Assembly: GCF_004405105.1 (NCBI RefSeq)
Contig: NZ_SORW01000009.1
Location: forward strand, 33,140 to 97,139
Length of the DNA stretch: 64,000 nt
Direction: 5' to 3'
From: Jeotgalibacillus sp. R-1-5s-1
GTDB lineage: Bacteria > Bacillota > Bacilli > Bacillales > Jeotgalibacillaceae
Positions 24,299 to 32,675 of the stretch are shown here, in pieces (position 1 is the stretch's first letter; each line of letters begins with the position of its first letter). The notes beneath the pieces are model-generated. The model saw nothing but the letters and a program-made list of their open reading frames with translations, was not told the origin of the DNA and searched no databases. A program made the translations under genes and the position numbers.

Positions 24299-24844
24299 TT
24301 ATTTTGTAAGAGTCGATCCATAATAAAGGTGGCGTAACACATTGGAAACAAGCAGTGCCGGATCCTCTGTCCCATCAAGCACAAGATCAGCTGTTGGCAT
24401 GACCTGCTCTTCCATATACACATAGGCCCTACGGCTTTTTGATAAATAATGCGCAAGCTCTTCCACGATACGCTTCTGTCCCCGCTGATCCCGAATGATC
24501 CTTCTGGCCATCGCAACATCCAGTGGTGTATGTACATAAATCGAGATATCAATGCGGGCTGAGATGTCAGGGTGAAGGTAACTGAATGGATAATCAAGAA
24601 TGAGATAAGAAGGCGGGTGGTCTCCTGCGATTAGCTGTTCAATCTGATCAGACAGCGGGCTGAGATCCCATGCATGTGGATCAGCTCCGTCATCTACCCA
24701 CTTCGTTAAATCTTCAGGAGCGTGCTTGAAATCAATATCATCAAAATGTATCGCCTCAGAATGAGGAAGTGCCTGCATCAAACGCTCTGTCAGTGTCGTT
24801 TTCCCTCCACCTGATACGGTCGCAATTGATATAATTTTCGTCAT
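24299..24844 (-). CDS. P-loop kinase, uridine kinase-like
   Basis: 181 residues. The N-terminal IISIATVSGGGKTTLTERL is a Walker A with an unusual GGGKTT core. HFDDIDF is the substrate-binding Asp pair typical of uridine/panthothenate-type kinases, and YLILDYPFSYLHPD is the Walker B strand. LVRR/RIIRDQRG resembles the lid. The substrate is probably a nucleoside or small metabolite. Confidence 0.75.
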   Translation of the reverse strand: MTKIISIATVSGGGKTTLTERLMQALPHSEAIHFDDIDFKHAPEDLTKWVDDGADPHAWDLSPLSDQIEQLIAGDHPPSYLILDYPFSYLHPDISARIDISIYVHTPLDVAMARRIIRDQRGQKRIVEELAHYLSKSRRAYVYMEEQVMPTADLVLDGTEDPALLVSNVLRHLYYGSTLTK

Positions 24845-24859
24845 TTGTCACACCCCCTT

Positions 24860-25072
24860 TTACGGATTTGAACGATAAATATCTTTAATTTTGGAGGTTG
24901 TCAGCTGTGTAAGAAAAACAAGGATCACTACTATTAAAATCGAAAGACCTAAATTAGCAAAACCGCTAAAGACAAACCACCTGCCGATCGACAACTGCAT
25001 AACCGAAAAATACAAAAAGAAAATAGCCCCGAACTGAAGAACGAGAAAAGCTTTTCTCAAAAAATACTCCAT
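24860..25072 (-). CDS. Small membrane protein, function unknown
   Basis: 70 residues, two membrane segments (about residues 8-27 and 36-56), ending in a basic tail. It sits 12 bp after the NUDIX gene and 15 bp before the kinase gene, so it is probably in one transcript with both. Confidence 0.65.
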   Translation of the reverse strand: MEYFLRKAFLVLQFGAIFFLYFSVMQLSIGRWFVFSGFANLGLSILIVVILVFLTQLTTSKIKDIYRSNP

Positions 25073-25084
25073 GGTTTACACCTC

Positions 25085-25525
25085 CTATTTTTGTAAAGCA
25101 ACGTCTGTCCCAGGTTTAATCTTTCTCTGCAGCATCTGCAAATAAAATTCCCTGTCTTCCGGAAATGCCAGTGACAGCTGTACAATTTCATCGGCCGATT
25201 TCCAGGCGATATCATAAATAAGTTCATCCGGATCCTGAATGACAGCACTCCCTCCTGTACATTTAACAGTGTAGTAATGAACAAGAACATCAATATCATC
25301 CAGCGTAGTTTCTTTTGTGTGTAAAAAGGATTGTATCTTTGTCGTATAGCCCGTTTCTTCGAAAATCTCTCTTACACAGCATTCCTCAAAGGTTTCCATT
25401 TTCTCTTTCCCACCAGATGGAATTGTCCACTTCTGATCCTCACCTGGTGCCGCCTGTAACACCATTAACAGTTCATTTTTACCATTCACACAAACACCTG
25501 CAGCCCCTTGCCAGATCTTCATCAT
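25085..25525 (-). CDS. NUDIX hydrolase
   Basis: About 147 residues starting MMKIWQGAAGV. I chose 25525 because GAGGGG lies directly upstream; longer starts extend into sequence without similarity. The NUDIX box reads GGKEKMETFEECCVRE then IFEETGY, matching G-x5-E-x7-RE-U-x-EE-x-G-U. Substrate unknown. Confidence 0.87.
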   Translation of the reverse strand: MMKIWQGAAGVCVNGKNELLMVLQAAPGEDQKWTIPSGGKEKMETFEECCVREIFEETGYTTKIQSFLHTKETTLDDIDVLVHYYTVKCTGGSAVIQDPDELIYDIAWKSADEIVQLSLAFPEDREFYLQMLQRKIKPGTDVALQK

Positions 25526-25627
25526 GCCCCTCATTTCTATATAGGTAATATCTAACATTATATCAGTTTTCTGAAAATTCATCTTATTTTTTCTCAAGTT
25601 TTCCAAAACAAAAAGACCAGGGTCACC

Positions 25628-26143
25628 CTAGTCTTTTCGCTTTGCCCACTCATTCGCTTTTTTCGCCAGCTCACTTACAAAAGGCTGCTTTCTGGTTTGA
25701 TATTCCTCGTGCTGATCCGGGAATTCTTGTAGCAATTGAAGTTTCAACTCACCATATGCTTTCGCGTCAGTTGGATGCTCCAACAGGTAACGTTTAAAAT
25801 TCAGGTGAATATCAATTTGCTCATTGCCCTTTTCATAAAGGTGCACATGATGCGTCCGCTCATTTCCACCCTTCGTAAAAAAGCGGCGTCCCGGGATCCC
25901 GTTCTCCCCGCATACCTCATAGCCAAGCCTCTCCATGTCAGCACTCAACCGGTCTGCTTCTGAAATATCCTCCAGCACACCTAAAATATCAATGACAGGC
26001 TTCGCATAACCAATCGCCGGAACCGAAGTGCTGCCCATATGATACAGAACAGCTCTTTCAAAAATATTCTTAATTGCATCCGACTCCCGCTCAAACTCCT
26101 CCGCCCATAACTCCGTATAAGGCATAATCGTTGTTTTTCTCAC
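25628..26143 (-). CDS. GrpB family nucleotidyltransferase-fold protein
   Basis: 171 residues of the GrpB (UPF0157) family, part of the nucleotidyltransferase fold. Marks: YTELWAEEFERESDAI, HMGSTSVPAIGYAKPVIDILGV, and HHVHLYEKGNEQIDIHLNFKRYL. No enzymatic role is established for the family. Confidence 0.92.
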   Translation of the reverse strand: MRKTTIMPYTELWAEEFERESDAIKNIFERAVLYHMGSTSVPAIGYAKPVIDILGVLEDISEADRLSADMERLGYEVCGENGIPGRRFFTKGGNERTHHVHLYEKGNEQIDIHLNFKRYLLEHPTDAKAYGELKLQLLQEFPDQHEEYQTRKQPFVSELAKKANEWAKRKD

Positions 26144-26166
26144 GTCATAATCCTCCTCTTATCGAC

Positions 26167-26232
26167 AGTGTAGACAAGAGGCCTGTTCCTGAAGTCTACA
26201 GTAGACCTGGCGACAGACCCTGCCTCTACACT
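26167..26232. repeat. REP-like palindromic element R1 (two-armed)
   Basis: A 66-bp element bounded by AGTGTAGA and TCTACACT, holding two inverted copies of the core (CTGTTCCTGAAGTCTAC and TAGACCTGGCGACAG). Its right end overlaps the stop codon of the DUF4440 gene at 26231-26233. Confidence 0.8.
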
Positions 26233-26587
26233 ACCTTGCAACTGTACCCTGATGAAAAATCATCTGCCATTGATCTTTTTCTTTTTTCCAGATGGAGCAG
26301 CGGTTGGCTTTTTCGTTTGTTTGGTTATTTTTTGATTGATAGATTGCCTGCACGGTATCAGAAGTAAGGACCCGGATATCAAAGCCTTCTATTGTCACGT
26401 CAATATGTCCGGCTCCTTCTTCTCCCATCAGATCTTCTTTTCTCCAGGTCCCGCCTGACTTGCCGAACTCCAGAAAATCTTTATGGATCAGCCGATCGAG
26501 ATCCTCATGAGATGTTCGAATTTCATTGTTTAACAGCTCTTGTTCATGAAATAATATCACTTGTTTTAATTCATCCATGCGCTCCAT
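26231..26587 (-). CDS. DUF4440 / SnoaL-like protein
   Basis: 118 residues of the NTF2-like DUF4440 family: ELLNNEIRTSHEDLDRLIHKDFLEFGKSG near the start and DQWQMIFHQGTV near the end. The fold forms a cone-shaped pocket, with no defined activity. The stop codon TAG lies on the edge of REP element R1, so the C-terminus may have been altered by its insertion. Confidence 0.85.
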   Translation of the reverse strand: MERMDELKQVILFHEQELLNNEIRTSHEDLDRLIHKDFLEFGKSGGTWRKEDLMGEEGAGHIDVTIEGFDIRVLTSDTVQAIYQSKNNQTNEKANRCSIWKKEKDQWQMIFHQGTVAR

Positions 26588-26626
26588 CTCCCTTTAAGTT
26601 CCAGCATATATAAAACCTGAATCTGT

Positions 26627-28480
26627 TTACTCCTGGCCCTGCAGCCACTGATCATATAATGCTTCCAGTTCACGCTCTGCACGCTGTTTGTCATTTAACA
26701 GCTGTTCATATGCCTCCCAGTCATCCTGAATGACCTGGATGTCGGCCTCCAGCTTCTGAATCTCTTTTTCAAGCTCATGAATGCTCGCTTCAATGTCTAT
26801 CTCCTGCTTTTCCTGCTGTCTGGGCTTTTCCTGAGCAGGCTTTTTCTCAACTGAAGGTGCATCTCTGAGCTCAGGCCGCTTGGACTTCGCCCAGTCATAG
26901 TTACCGTTGTATAAAGTCAGTTCTCCATTTTCCAACCAGGCAGTTTTGTGGAACAGTGCATTTAAAAAATACCGGTCGTGTGAGATCGCTAAAATGGTGC
27001 CTTCAAACTGCTGAAGCGTATCCTCAAGCACCTCACGTGATTCAATATCCAGATGATTAGTGGGTTCATCCAGCACAAGCAAGTTGATTTCATCATGCAT
27101 CAGCTGGGCAAGACGCAGCCTCATGCGTTCGCCACCACTCAAACTCTCAACTTTTTTAAATACGTCATAGCCGTAGAATAAGAACCTGGCCAGAACGTGG
27201 CGCGCTTCCCCTTCTGTCATCGATACATGCTCTCTGAAAACGTCAATGACGCGCATGGACGGATCACGGTAGGAGAATAGCTGTGACAGATAACCGACTT
27301 TTACATTACTGCCAATCCGGCAGCGCCCTTCATCCGGCTGGACATCACCTGTAATCATTTTGATCAGCGTCGACTTCCCTGTACCATTCCCACCAACGAT
27401 GCCGATATGATCCTGCCATTTAACAGACAGATTTACGTCACGGAAAAGCCAGTGCTCATATCGCTTCCCAACATGCTCAAAGGTCACAACGTCTTTCCCG
27501 CTGCGATCACCTGTATCGAGCGAAAGATTCATCTTTTTAACCGTCACCGGCTTCTTAACACGCTCCATCCGCTCAAGTGCCTTCTCCATTGATTTTGCTT
27601 TTTTAAACAGCTTCGGATTTGGCGGATTCGCTTCGTTCGCCCACTGACGCAGACGACGGATCGCCTCTTTCATTTTCTTGATTTTTTTCTGCTGCTCCTC
27701 ATACTCGTGGAACTCCTGCATGATGCGCGCTTCCTTCTCTTTTACATAGGCATCATAATTTCCTTTGTAGCTGTAGGTTTCACCATCCTCAATTTCAACG
27801 ATGCGTGTCGCTGTCTGATTGAGAAAATGGCGGTCATGCGAGACCATCAGGATGGCTCCATGATGCGCCTTCACAAATACCTCGAGCCATTCAATCGCGT
27901 CCATATCCAAATGGTTGGTCGGCTCATCAAGCAGCAGTAAATCCGGGTTTTTCAATAAAAGGAAGCCAAGCATGACCTTCGTCTGCTCCCCGCCGCTTAA
28001 CTGACGAAATGGCTGGTCAATAAAGCGGCTCAGCTTTAGTCCCTGGATAACAGCCTGAATCTTGGCATCACGTTCATATCCGCCTAGAGCGGTGAATTGT
28101 TCCTGCAAATCACCGTATTTCACAAGCAAACGTTCAAGTTGAACAGGATCAGCCTGACCCATTTCCTGCTCCAGCTCCTTCATCTGCTTTTCCATCGAGA
28201 CAACTTGTTCGAACGCGGTTAATAACACATCCTGACCGGTCCAGTGTGACGGAAAGGAAGGAATCTGATGGAGGTAGCCAACTGACAGCCCTTTTTTCCG
28301 GATGATACGGCCTGCATCGACCGGCTCATGTTCAGCCATCAGCTTTAATAACGTTGTTTTGCCACAGCCATTCGGACCGACAAGCCCCACGACCTCGTTC
28401 TCTTTCACTTCAATCGTCAATGATTCAAATATTTTTGTACCGCCCATCATTTTGGCGATTTGTTCTGCTTTCATATACAT
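26627..28480 (-). CDS. ABC-F family ATPase (ribosome-associated), likely antibiotic resistance
   Basis: 617 residues from the ATG at 28480 (GGAGG 8 bp upstream). Two ABC domains without membrane parts: Walker A GPNGCGKT and signature LSGGEQTK in the first, GGNGTGKS and LSGGERMR in the second. The linker between them carries a basic helical pair (EARIMQEFHEYEEQQKKIKKM ends it), and a coiled-coil C-terminal extension (HELEKEIQKLEADIQ) follows. ABC-F proteins act on ribosomes; antibiotic-protection members are often controlled by leader ORF attenuation, which is visible upstream here. Which drug is unknown. Confidence 0.9.
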   Translation of the reverse strand: MYMKAEQIAKMMGGTKIFESLTIEVKENEVVGLVGPNGCGKTTLLKLMAEHEPVDAGRIIRKKGLSVGYLHQIPSFPSHWTGQDVLLTAFEQVVSMEKQMKELEQEMGQADPVQLERLLVKYGDLQEQFTALGGYERDAKIQAVIQGLKLSRFIDQPFRQLSGGEQTKVMLGFLLLKNPDLLLLDEPTNHLDMDAIEWLEVFVKAHHGAILMVSHDRHFLNQTATRIVEIEDGETYSYKGNYDAYVKEKEARIMQEFHEYEEQQKKIKKMKEAIRRLRQWANEANPPNPKLFKKAKSMEKALERMERVKKPVTVKKMNLSLDTGDRSGKDVVTFEHVGKRYEHWLFRDVNLSVKWQDHIGIVGGNGTGKSTLIKMITGDVQPDEGRCRIGSNVKVGYLSQLFSYRDPSMRVIDVFREHVSMTEGEARHVLARFLFYGYDVFKKVESLSGGERMRLRLAQLMHDEINLLVLDEPTNHLDIESREVLEDTLQQFEGTILAISHDRYFLNALFHKTAWLENGELTLYNGNYDWAKSKRPELRDAPSVEKKPAQEKPRQQEKQEIDIEASIHELEKEIQKLEADIQVIQDDWEAYEQLLNDKQRAERELEALYDQWLQGQE

Positions 28481-28524
28481 ACCCGGTTCCTCCAGTACAG
28501 CTGAAAGAACAATCTTTTCAAGAC

Positions 28525-28559
28525 AAAAAAGGACTGCCTGATCAACAGACAGTCCTTTT
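28525..28559 (-). terminator. Intrinsic terminator (attenuator) in ABC-F leader
   Basis: On the minus strand, AAAAGGACTGTCTG-ttgat-CAGGCAGTCC is followed by six T residues. It lies after the leader ORF and 45 bp before the ABC-F start codon, the position of a transcription attenuator. Confidence 0.8.
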
Positions 28560-28584
28560 GCGCACGGCGAAAAAGAATGGTTCA

Positions 28585-28719
28585 TCAGCTGGATTTTATT
28601 CGTATTTTGCTAAAAAAGGGCAGACGTGTCCCGTTGTTCGCAAAATCATGAATTTGAGCATGTGTAAAATATAAGAAACTAACCTGTTTTTCACATGCTA
28701 ATCCAGCAGACTTATTCAT
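28585..28719 (-). CDS. Leader ORF of the ABC-F gene, 44 residues
   Basis: ATG at 28719 has a strong GGAGGTG ribosome binding site with 7-bp spacing. The peptide begins MNKSAGLACEKQVSFLYFTH and ends KIRIKSS. Its TGA overlaps an ATG (TGATG) that opens a frame running through the terminator hairpin into the ABC-F frame. Position between a consensus promoter and an intrinsic terminator fits a regulatory leader whose stalled translation allows read-through. No known family. Confidence 0.7.
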   Translation of the reverse strand: MNKSAGLACEKQVSFLYFTHAQIHDFANNGTRLPFFSKIRIKSS

Positions 28720-28752
28720 TCCTTTTCACCTCCGATCATATAAGTTGTCAAA

Positions 28753-28782
28753 ATTATAGCACAACGCCATTCTTCAAATCAA
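28753..28782 (-). promoter_or_regulatory. Promoter of the ABC-F leader
   Basis: Minus strand TTGATT (28782-28777), 18-bp spacer, TATAAT (28758-28753, consensus -10). Transcription would start near 28746, about 27 bp before the leader ATG. The -35 box abuts REP element R2. Confidence 0.7.
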
Positions 28783-28820
28783 TACTGTAGATATAGGGGA
28801 CAGACCCCATTTCTACAGTA
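28783..28820. repeat. REP-like palindromic element R2 (single arm pair)
   Basis: A 38-bp element with 9-bp ends TACTGTAGA / TCTACAGTA and the core GGGGACAGACCCC. The TAG stop codon of the upstream P-loop kinase gene (28813-28815) lies within its right arm. Confidence 0.82.
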
Positions 28821-29325
28821 GTTCCTTTGCTAGGCGTTTTTGGTCTCCCTGATTCTTAATGGTGATCAAGCGGCACTGAAGGTCCCCGCAAATCCGAATC
28901 ACATTCGGCTTCCCGTTCTCTTCGAAGTAGCGGTCCCATTTGAACATTTTTTTATAAATTGTCCAGGTTGGATCGTAATGAACGGCTTCGAGCTTTAAGC
29001 GCTGTTTGATAAATCGTTTTGTAATTCTCCATTTCCGCACATTTCGCGGCGGATCCAGAAACACAATGGCATCGGCTTTTTCAAATGTGCTGTGTGTCCA
29101 CTCTTCAGAATGTACACCCTCGACAATCCAGGAAGAACGATCCAGAATCTCACTTAAAACCAATTCCCTTTCCTCTTCCGTTCTCCTTCTATCCTCAAGC
29201 CCTTCCTTATTACGCTCCCACACTACCTGATCGAGCTCAACAAACGGCGTCCCGGATTGCTCAGATAGCCATCTTGCCAAAGTTGTCTTCCCACTGCCAA
29301 CTGACCCGACAATACGGATTTTCAT
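28813..29325 (-). CDS. P-loop kinase, DNA topology modulation (FlaR)-like
   Basis: 170 residues. Walker A GSVGSGKTTLARWL at the N-terminus, then FVELDQVVWERN and SWIVEGVHS, the pattern of adenylate kinase-like FlaR proteins. The lid region is basic (RNVRKWRITKRFIKQRLK). Last gene of an operon with the APH-like gene (12-bp gap). Its final codons and stop come from REP element R2. Substrate unknown. Confidence 0.82.
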   Translation of the reverse strand: MKIRIVGSVGSGKTTLARWLSEQSGTPFVELDQVVWERNKEGLEDRRRTEEERELVLSEILDRSSWIVEGVHSEEWTHSTFEKADAIVFLDPPRNVRKWRITKRFIKQRLKLEAVHYDPTWTIYKKMFKWDRYFEENGKPNVIRICGDLQCRLITIKNQGDQKRLAKELL

Positions 29326-29337
29326 ACGATCACTCCT

Positions 29338-30369
29338 TCAACTAGAAGCGGGCCTGTTCCTCTTCTCGACTGTAGACTTCAGGGACAGACCCATCTCTAC
29401 ACTCCCTGCCAGCTCTTCACATAAAATATTTAATGTGGCCTCTAAAAATTGTTCCCGTTCTATTCCGGTTTTCTTTACACCAGGTTCAATCCTGTCAAAG
29501 CGGAAGGCTCTTGTTAGCTGATAGAGAGGGACGATGAACGATTGTTCCAGCGCTGAAAGCTTCCGTACTTTCTGATAAGCAGCAAGAAAATGTAAGAAGC
29601 GATCATGTGATGATTCTTCTCCTGTGTATGGCATGATCCAGCTATGATAAATGCCGACTGCTACACATTCATTCACCAGCACTTCGTCTCCTGCAAGGTT
29701 CAGGTCATAAATGCCTGAGATGTCACCATTCTCATCAAACGTCATATTGTAATAACAAAAGTCGCCCTGCACCGGTCCTGTGGGAAGTTCAGGCCAATGC
29801 TTATTTAGCAACTGGCGTTTTTCATGCGCCAGCTGCAACACACGCTGACTCATCTCATGATCATACATTTTTTCCTCAAAGAGCTGGATCATCTGTTCAT
29901 TTTCGTCATAGTCTCCAAGATTATCTGTTTGGTTCCCTCCAAACAATGACCAGGTCGTCCCGGTGTTAAACCTGAATGAAACGGACTCAGAAATCAGATG
30001 CTGCTTTGCGAGCGCTTTAGCAATTTTTTGAACGATCTCAATGGATCCTGATGATTTCTCATTTCCTGCGCATTTCTTTTCAAGCGTGAAGACCACACCC
30101 TTTTTCTCTATCGTCCATCCTGATTCGGACTGATGATAAGTCGGAAATGGAATACCTTTTCCAAGGAACATGTCAGCAAATTCACAGGCCCGCTCCACAA
30201 ATGCCTGCCCTGATGCTTCCCCCTTCAGAAAATAAACAGTCTGACCTGATTCCACCTCAGCCAGTACTTTTACTTCCTTTCTAAAAACAGAGATTCTCTT
30301 AATGTTCTTCAGACCAAATTCATTCAGTACGTCTCTCAACTCTTCTTCAGACCAGCTCTTATGCCCCAT
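29338..30369 (-). CDS. Aminoglycoside phosphotransferase-fold kinase
   Basis: About 343 residues from the ATG at 30369. APH/choline kinase fold: the Brenner motif reads PVQGDFCYYNM (Gln for the usual His) and the metal-binding Asp lies in GIYDLNLAGDE. VYFLKGEAS holds the ATP-binding Lys. The C-terminal 20 residues (VEMGLSLKSTVEKRNRPASS) are a translation of REP element R3, so the natural end was probably after CEELAGS. It starts inside the end of the aminotransferase gene. A small-molecule kinase (homoserine kinase-like) rather than true drug resistance is likely. Confidence 0.82.
   Translation of the reverse strand: MGHKSWSEEELRDVLNEFGLKNIKRISVFRKEVKVLAEVESGQTVYFLKGEASGQAFVERACEFADMFLGKGIPFPTYHQSESGWTIEKKGVVFTLEKKCAGNEKSSGSIEIVQKIAKALAKQHLISESVSFRFNTGTTWSLFGGNQTDNLGDYDENEQMIQLFEEKMYDHEMSQRVLQLAHEKRQLLNKHWPELPTGPVQGDFCYYNMTFDENGDISGIYDLNLAGDEVLVNECVAVGIYHSWIMPYTGEESSHDRFLHFLAAYQKVRKLSALEQSFIVPLYQLTRAFRFDRIEPGVKKTGIEREQFLEATLNILCEELAGSVEMGLSLKSTVEKRNRPASS
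29344..29404. repeat. REP-like palindromic element R3, inside a coding region
   Basis: The right half TAGACTTCAGGGACAGACCC then ATCTCTACAC is well conserved; the left half (GGGCCTGTTCC) is decayed. The whole element is translated as the C-terminal tail of the APH-like protein. Confidence 0.78.
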
Positions 30370-31942
30370 ATTCTGTGGCCTTCCCAAGCTCCTCAAACAC
30401 CTTTACCGTCACTTCGATCGCCTGTTTCAATCCTTTTTCCTGATGGGATCCCATGACTGCTGCCTGAATCCAGTTGCGTTTCAACAGGTACTCACTCTCA
30501 TAGCTGATCAGGACCCCCTGTTGTTTGCAGCGATCTCCAAATGCTCTGCTTGAAATGGCTGATGGCAACAGTGCAGTAACGATTCCCTGTGAATACGTAT
30601 CATCCCCTAAAACAGCCAGGCCAGCTTCCTTCCACGCAGCTCTTACGTCGTAAACATTAGCGTTGTCCAGATTTAAGGCAGTACACAAAGCACTCACCAG
30701 GTTTGAAGAATGCGTATAAGGCGTTTCCTGTCCGCTGTACATGCCTAGATCGAGGTAACGCGGCAGTCCTGTATTCTGTTTTATTTCCTCACGATGCAAC
30801 ACAAACGCGAGACCCGGATAGGAGCCAAGCCCTTTCCCACTGACAGTCGAAGCTAAAAGTACTTCACTGTAATCTTCCTCCATTACACCCACACTGCTGC
30901 AGGCGTCCAGACATACATCCACATCAAAAGATCTGCAAACCCTTATCAGCTCCTGTAGATCCGTCGCATAACCGGTCGATGTTTCACAATGGACCGTCCA
31001 CAGCCAGGTAATTGATGGATCCTCAGCCAGCTTTTCTGATACCTTTTTCAGGTCGAAAGGCACATTCCAATCTTCACGAATCCAAACCACATTTAAATCA
31101 AAACGTTCAGCATGATCCACCAGCCGCTCACCGAACTCACCATTGGACAGAATGAGCCCTCTTCCTTCCTTTAGAGAAAGCTGTGCAGCGACCAGATCGT
31201 TGGCCAGCGTTCCCGTCCCTACTGCAACAGCGGCAAACTTCGCCTGGGTTTTGTCACATAAGAGCTGCTTTACCTCACTAAGCTGCGCGCTGAATTCCTT
31301 ACTCCGGTGAGAAATCGGCATCTGATTAAATGCTTTAACTACAGAAGGATCAAGCTGCACGGGTCCCGGAAGAAGAGAGGTTGGCTCCTTATGTTTGCGG
31401 ATCATCAGACGTTCAAACGCTTTCGTTGACCGCTCAAAGCTCGCCTTCGTTAAATACATCGGCTGATAAAGTGCATCCTCCGTACCTACAAGATCAGCAA
31501 ACGGTTCAAAGCCAATTCTTTTGTAAAGCTTCAGCTGCCTCACCGTTCCTGAAATCAGAGCAATCGTGAACCCCTTTTCCAGACAGTACGCCAAAAGCTG
31601 TTCACACAGACGGTAAAAAACCTGAGTGCTCCTCCACTCCTTGCGAATCGACAACAAACGAATCTCACAAGGTCTGGCTCCTTCAGGCAAATACGCATCA
31701 AGATCCCCAAGCTTCGCATCCAGCGAAAAAGGCCGCTTCGAACGAACCGCAATCATGCCAACCACCTGCGGCCCTTCCTTCGCAATCATATATGTATTTT
31801 CCTCGTGAAACCGATCCACCAGCAGCCTCTGTTCATTCGCATCATGCTGTGGAATCTCCTCCACAAACGTCTCATAATTCAGCGAATGAATCTGCTTCAA
31901 TTCATTCGCATCCGTTGCCACCTTATACACCAGCGACCGCAT
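30359..31942 (-). CDS. GNAT domain fused to class V aminotransferase
   Basis: 527 residues from the ATG at 31942 (AGGAGG, 6 bp). Residues 1-165 are a GNAT-like domain (EIRLLSIRKEWRSTQVFYRLCEQLL). Residues 195-527 are a PLP fold-type I enzyme of the serine-pyruvate/phosphonate aminotransferase class: LPGPVQLDPSVVKAFNQMPISHRS, AVGTGTLANDLVAAQLS, VHCETSTGYATDL, and the PLP Lys in STVSGKGLGSYPG. It heads an operon with the APH-like and P-loop kinases, which suggests a pathway making an amino-acid-like or phosphorylated metabolite. Confidence 0.85.
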   Translation of the reverse strand: MRSLVYKVATDANELKQIHSLNYETFVEEIPQHDANEQRLLVDRFHEENTYMIAKEGPQVVGMIAVRSKRPFSLDAKLGDLDAYLPEGARPCEIRLLSIRKEWRSTQVFYRLCEQLLAYCLEKGFTIALISGTVRQLKLYKRIGFEPFADLVGTEDALYQPMYLTKASFERSTKAFERLMIRKHKEPTSLLPGPVQLDPSVVKAFNQMPISHRSKEFSAQLSEVKQLLCDKTQAKFAAVAVGTGTLANDLVAAQLSLKEGRGLILSNGEFGERLVDHAERFDLNVVWIREDWNVPFDLKKVSEKLAEDPSITWLWTVHCETSTGYATDLQELIRVCRSFDVDVCLDACSSVGVMEEDYSEVLLASTVSGKGLGSYPGLAFVLHREEIKQNTGLPRYLDLGMYSGQETPYTHSSNLVSALCTALNLDNANVYDVRAAWKEAGLAVLGDDTYSQGIVTALLPSAISSRAFGDRCKQQGVLISYESEYLLKRNWIQAAVMGSHQEKGLKQAIEVTVKVFEELGKATEYGA

Positions 31943-31954
31943 CCAACTCCTCCT

Positions 31955-31991
31955 TACTGTAGACTTGGGATCTGTCCCCCAAGCCTGCACA
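31955..31991. repeat. REP-like palindromic element R8
   Basis: TGTAGACTTGGG-atctgt-CCCCCAAG with TGCACA at the far end. It lies between the PlsY gene and the start of the aminotransferase gene, just upstream of the ribosome binding site. Confidence 0.65.
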
Positions 31992-31994
31992 TTT

Positions 31995-32537
31995 CTATTT
32001 GTTATAAACCAGCAGCATGTATAGAAACATACCGCTCATACCGAGTGATACGACGGATATACCAAATTCGTAAAACAGGAAGCCGAGAACTGCGCCAATG
32101 GCGATGAAGCCTGAGATGGTGTAGCGTCTCGACAGCCCATAGACAACGGCCATGACGCCAGCCAGTACAGCCAGGATCAGCGGCTGCAGCCAGAATGCGC
32201 CTGCGAGAAAGACGACGATCCCTTTACCACCTCTGAATTGAAGATGGGCAGGGTATAGGTGACCTAATAATACGAAAGCAATTGCCACAACCTGCGGCCA
32301 CAGCAGCCCATCAAACCAGACCGTAACCAGCCATAATGCCAGCCACGTTTTCACCGCATCAATCAATAAGGTCAACAGAAACCCCGTCTTCCCCATCACT
32401 CTCCCGGCATTCGTCGCGCCCGCATTTCCACTTTCAAGCTCCCGAATATCCTGCTTTTTCAGCCATTTTGTTAAATAATACGCACCATTGATGCATCCAA
32501 AAAGATAAGGAATCACAGCTGCCATTAAAATTGTCAT
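31995..32537 (-). CDS. plsY: Glycerol-3-phosphate acyltransferase PlsY family
   Basis: 180 residues, five membrane segments. The PlsY catalytic motifs are present: LESGNAGATNAGRVMGKTGF (motif 1) and GHLYPAHLQFRGGKGIVVFL (motif 2). It moves acyl groups from acyl-phosphate to glycerol 3-phosphate at the membrane. The usual third motif is weak and the C-terminus ends shortly after the last membrane helix, so it could be a paralog of the housekeeping enzyme. Confidence 0.87.
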   Translation of the reverse strand: MTILMAAVIPYLFGCINGAYYLTKWLKKQDIRELESGNAGATNAGRVMGKTGFLLTLLIDAVKTWLALWLVTVWFDGLLWPQVVAIAFVLLGHLYPAHLQFRGGKGIVVFLAGAFWLQPLILAVLAGVMAVVYGLSRRYTISGFIAIGAVLGFLFYEFGISVVSLGMSGMFLYMLLVYNK

Positions 32538-32675
32538 TCAAACATCCTCTTTATCTATGTATTTCCAATAACTTCATTATATCGGACGGACCACCTTTGC
32601 GGATAGGTCGATTCTTTAAAATCGTATTCTTTCTCCATTTAAAAAAGCACCTCTTCTATGAGATGCTTTGATCAC

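Noticed and set aside
31943..31990. Extended N-terminus of the GNAT-aminotransferase fusion
   Set aside because: It translates REP-like element R8; AGGAGG directly precedes the ATG at 31942.
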